From Symsagittifera roscoffensis (lineage: Eukaryota; Xenacoelomorpha; Acoela; Convolutidae), in the NCBI RefSeq assembly GCF_963678635.1, contig NC_087066.1, positions 61,226,875-61,290,874 of the forward strand: DNA of 64,000 nt, read 5' to 3'. Below, piece by piece: positions 60,160 through 64,000 of the stretch. The position numbers and the translations under genes are program-made. The notes under the pieces are model-generated. The model was not told where the DNA came from, searched no databases, and saw only the letters and a list, made by a program, of their open reading frames with translations. Within the stretch, counting starts at the first letter, position 1. Every line of letters begins with the position of its first letter.

Positions 60160-60600
60160 CTTTACCATTAAGTGTCATCTTCGTATAGAATCATTTTTGA
60201 GTGGACCTGGGATGTCATTAAGAAACGATGAACAAAAGAGGACCGATAATTAGCCCTGAGGTACACCGAACCTCACATTTTCTGCGCTGGATTTGTTCCT
60301 GTGAAAATATATTGCTTCCAGTTCCACAAATAAGTCTTCATGTTTTCGTGCCCGGTTCTTCTCAATGTGTAGTTATAACATTCAACCAAAAGGTCGTTTG
60401 TAGCTCACTGTATCAAACGCTTTTTTTTAATCGAGAAATTACAAAAAATGCTCTCAGATTGATCGTCCCAATTCTTTCTAATCTTTTCAATTTAAAATGG
60501 CATGGCATAAACTGTATCAAGTATACTACAAAAGCCATACTGATAACGCAACAAAACGTTAATTTTGGTCAAGAACTGAATTTTTCTTTTATACATAGAT
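60160..60600 (-). mobile_element. highly decayed non-LTR reverse transcriptase remnant
   Basis: On the minus strand, in the correct order and spacing but in shifting frames: RYQYGF near 60548-60528 (block RT-0/1), KKAFDTV near 60430-60410 (first catalytic block, preceded by a stop in place of a residue), FGVPQG near 60268-60252 followed by GPLLF near 60245, a LNDI-like piece, and ILYEDDT near 60193-60175 (catalytic block with E before DD). This is a much older and different insertion from the one at 43871-45660. No intact frame. Confidence 0.75.
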
Positions 60601-60699
60601 CGTTCCGCAAAATTTCCGATGAAAAGTATTTATCTATAGTGCGAATGATTTTTTGAATAAGTAATTTTATCGAAAAAAAAAACTAATTTTTCATGGTTT

Positions 60700-61140
60700 A
60701 TCCTTCTATAATAAACCTGCTCGCTTGCCTGACTCGCTCCAAAATAAACTAAACTCAAAAAAACTTACAACATGTCTTTCTCGACACTTGACAAATTTGT
60801 TTTAAAAATTTCATGTCGTTTGAATCAAGATTGAAAAAGCTTTAATATGATAAATCAATCTACCCATTACGATGATTATTTAGGGCAAATGCTTTTAGTT
60901 GAAAAATAAAAAAGGCCTGTTTGCCTACCTTATTCGCTCAAAATTAGACCATAAATCAAACATTTCGAATCACCTTATTCGCTCAAAATTTAACCAAAAA
61001 TCAAAAATTTGTTAGAATCACGACTGGAAGGACTTTAATACGATATATGATTCCAATGATTTTGCGCTGGAAAAAGAAAAAACTAAAACACACACGAATA
61101 AAAATTTCCTCTCATTTTCAATGGTCGTAATAACAAGCTT
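60700..61140. repeat. dispersed repeat, copies 2 and 3
   Basis: Two adjacent stretches (about 60700-60910 and 60950-61140) share CTTATTCGCTCAAAAT, TCACGACTGGAAGGACTTTA, ATACGATATATGA and TCATTTTCAATGGTCG with each other or with 45915-46165. It is a non-coding repeat family of this genome. Confidence 0.65.
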
Positions 61141-61396
61141 TGAGAAACCCATTTAAACCAAAATTTGATCAATTTAAAAATTAATTTAACAATGGTATTT
61201 TAAAAATAATCTAATCAAATTGAAGAAAGCTCGGTTAATTAGTGTTTTATTCCATTGAAAAACCTAAAAACTGATTTCAATTTTAAAAATAAACCGCCAA
61301 TTTTAGCTCCATTTAAACTTTTATGATTGCAGCGCTTTATTTGCCTTCAGAAATGCATATGAACTTCATAAAGAGGCCAAACTGTGCATTGTAAAC

Positions 61397-61675
61397 GGAT
61401 TCCGTAACAGGACAAAATCAGATTTGTCGCGGATTCCGCAACATTGCCACTTTTCTTTGATATTCTTTGCTGTTTCGAGTCCAGAACTGTATTTGCGGAG
61501 TCCAGAACAGTTTGTGGAATCCACAAAAAAATAATAAGACATGTGTAAAATTACATTGAGCTGTAGCGGAATCCGCAACTGTAAGCGGAATCCGCAAATT
61601 GTAGGTGGAATCCGCAAATTGTTTAAGTCATCCGCGAATTGTAAATGGAATCCACATTTCCGGATTCCACTTACA
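61397..61675. repeat. cluster of ~20-bp repeats built on GCGGAATCCGC
   Basis: Five consecutive 18-20-bp units start at 61562, 61580, 61600, 61620 and 61640, of the form TGTAAGCGGAATCCGCAAAT. Inverted forms (GCGGATTCCGCAAC, GGATTCCGTAAC, CGGATTCCAC) lie to the left (61397-61445) and right (61660-61669). The core is an inverted repeat (GCGGA-TCCGC). Such subterminal arrays occur in DNA transposons, but no transposase or clear end is seen. Confidence 0.8.
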
Positions 61676-64000
61676 TACAGACACAAAATTGAGCGCCTAT
61701 ACAGTACACAGTTTGTATACAGTACACACCTCGTAATGTTGAAAAGTTTAGAAAATAGACTTAAGTAAGTGTATCCACTTTGTTCACTGACACCTCAACA
61801 GACAATAACATTAACAAAAAAAAACAATAAAAAATAGGCTCGGCAATTAGGGCACAGCCTTTTATGTTCCGATTACCCAGCATGAACTCTGATGTAATTT
61901 TTTCTTAAGAAAACAAACAAAACTATTATGGAATTAAGTTTTTTTTGCAAAGCTTCCCACCACAAGCATGATAAAGCATCGAGAGAGGCAGTTCGCCTAA
62001 TCTAGCTCAGCATTGGCAATTATCTAATCTCGTTTGACATGGTAAGAACTCAAGAGCTGTATTAATTAGGCGCATTTGAAGCATTTAAAGAAAAAAATTA
62101 AAAAATACGCTATTGAGCATCTCAAACTCGCTCGCCAAATTCCTCTTCTGATGGTCAGAAAAACTCCGCCGCGTACTTTTAAAGATAAACATTTTATATA
62201 ATAATATTTTTAAATAATAATATTTACAGAACGCTCAAAAGCAAGGCATGATTTTCAGACATCCTTATTAGAAATTCCACAGTATCAGTACAATGTATCA
62301 GTACAATGAGAAGAGCTGACCTTAAATTGGTTATTTTTCTCATTATGGTTTTCTTCAAATGCGGTTTTTTGCTCGGTGTACTGTCTAAATAATTAATTTT
62401 GTTCAAAAGCTTATGCAGTTGATCAGTGAAATTCTACTAAGGACACAAAAAATTCTGGTTGTGTCGTCTATCACGCGATACCGAGTTCGTTCGCAATTTA
62501 CGATGCGGAGCACCACCTGGATTGAGCCCTGCTGAAAAAGATTTTTATATAGATGCCTTTAAATACAGCTGCTCGCTAGTTATTACTTGCAAACAACTTT
62601 TTGCCAAATTACCTGTTCTGTTACTCTCTTCAAAAGCCAATTATCAGAGTTTTAAGTATTTTTCTGTAATGCTAGCAAAGCTCAAAAAACCATTAACGAT
62701 TTTCACATTTTTACATCAAGCAGAAAAAAAATAATTGATTTAAAATAGTATTTTTTTCCTAATATGATCAATTTTGTTCGTTTTTGTCGGGTTATTCCAT
62801 TTGTGTTTTGTGGCTAAAAAGGGAGATATCGTCAAAAGCTTACGTCGAGCAGGGATGAAATACCACTCAGCACTGCCAAACTTTTGGTCGCGAAATCTAC
62901 CTCGCGCGACCAGCTTTGTTCGAGAATTAAGTCCTGCTCAATTAGAGTATAATTCAAAACATCTTAAATTACAGCTGCTCTCTATCTTCCGTCTACAACA
63001 AATCAGTGATCAACAAGATAAACATTAAGCCTTTTTCTATTAAGTTCATTTAAAAAAAATACTTCCACAGTAATGATTTTCGTCAACCATAAATCATTAG
63101 GATTTTTCAGTTATACCTTTCTTACAGATCAAAATTTAAAAGAATTTTTTTCATCACACAATTGGATTTATTTTATTCAGCAAAGCAAGATAAGATATCA
63201 AAATGAGATGGCCAAACTGAAGCTATTTCATTTATTTAGCCTCAAACGAGTTTGAGTAGTAAGGGCATTTTTAATTGTAGCTGAACTTTTAGTTGAAAAT
63301 TCGAAAACGATTGCAATTTGTTGATTATTTAGTTAGCAACTTTCAGAAATGGTCCGATGCTCTGAACATCGGCACTGTATTTCTTAGTAAAATCGATCCA
63401 TTTTCATTATCAAAACATTTTTTTTTTCAATACTCAGAGGGTTATAACTAAAAAAAACCATATCACTTTTCTGGGTTCGGAGACACAATTAAACCTTAGC
63501 CTAACACTGCAAACTTGGAGGGCAGCAGACAGCAACAGATCACAAGTCGATACAGGCCTTCATTTGTTGACAACAATTTCTAGGCTGAATGATTGGTTGA
63601 GCTAATACAAAGCTTGATTTCCAAACACATCACACAACCAAACCTTTTATACTAACTTCAACTACTCTTAGTCATGTTTTTGACAGTTTTTAATAACATA
63701 GCCAACAGACAGTTGGAAAAGAGTCAATGAATGCAAGAAAACGAAAAAAACGGATGTGCTTTTATGAAAAAACTGTGAAAATTTTGAATTTCAAGGAGAA
63801 AAGTAGATGCCCAAAAAATTAAACCTTAAAATTCATGATTGACACGACACCTTCTTGAGGACAATAACTGAAGTTGAAAAAACTGGACCAATAAATAAAT
63901 TTTTTATTTTTTAGGGAAATCTGAAAATTAAATTCCAATTTTGAAACTAGAAGTCGATCACGTTGTTCGTGACCTTTGCACTTCTGCTCTTCGATAGTGC
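61676..64000. other. AT-rich intergenic sequence, no gene
   Basis: Short frames (62459-62734, 62774-63028) show no domain, and I do not support them as genes. No RNA gene or further tandem repeat is recognised. Confidence 0.55.

Noticed and set aside
62459-63028. Two plus-strand frames with loosely similar LSPA.. stretches
   Set aside because: Similarity is short, with no domain, and AT-rich flanks lack splice or promoter support.
63485-63515. Iron-responsive element (minus-strand CAGTGT)
   Set aside because: Upper stem is mostly wobble pairs, the bulged base is A, the lower stem fails, and it is ~8 kb from the ATG.

Overview
The window is nuclear DNA of an animal, most likely an invertebrate. 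One conventional host gene is recognisable: a ferritin heavy chain split into four coding exons on the minus strand (52488-55637). It is surrounded by AT-rich intergenic DNA. The rest is retroelements, tandem repeats and decayed copies. The ferritin reads like cytosolic ferritins of protostome invertebrates, but the species cannot be named from sequence alone.

Layout. (1) 1-6838, minus strand: internal region of a Ty3/gypsy-type LTR retrotransposon (gag with two CCHC knuckles, protease, reverse transcriptase, RNase H, start of integrase). It is cut by the left window edge and carries two in-frame stops in pol and breaks near the gag N-terminus. (2) 6835-8690: a 14-bp minisatellite (about 130 units, many with a CCAAT box) directly upstream of the gag leader. 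(3) 8691-11780: hairpin- and C-tract-rich non-coding DNA, a plausible place for LTR and 3' non-coding sequence. (4) 11781-20196, minus strand: a tight string of decayed co-oriented genes, namely the tail of an ORF (Z), ORF A (coiled coil plus SGNH-hydrolase-like domain), ORF B (a second SGNH-like segment and a long tail) and ORF C (unrecognised). They are separated by 18-97 bp and broken by stops, single-base shifts and at least three short tandem duplications.

(5) 20197-43311: about 23 kb of satellite DNA with a ~215-bp monomer, roughly 107 copies. Its blocks have higher-order periods of ~432, ~859 and ~1075 bp, and many monomers carry two adjacent perfect palindromes. (6) 43871-45660: a 5'-truncated non-LTR retrotransposon ending in a stem-loop and a hexamer tail. 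(7) 45661-52269: dispersed repeats, a ~220-bp imperfect hairpin, and a segment present three times that contains pieces of an unidentified coiled-coil gene. (8) 52270-55651: ferritin. (9) 55652-64000: intergenic DNA with a degenerate ~158-bp tandem repeat, a very old non-LTR reverse transcriptase relic, a dispersed repeat family and a 20-bp repeat cluster.

How the parts may fit: regions 1-4 share strand, compact gene spacing and degree of decay. One reading is a giant Ty3/gypsy family with order gag-pol-integrase-accessory genes, of which we see the accessory end of one copy, a shared LTR-like spacer, and the gag-pol start of the next. That is inference. An alternative is two unrelated elements side by side. 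The satellite abuts an open reading frame that has lost its beginning, so the junction at ~20196 is a real breakpoint.
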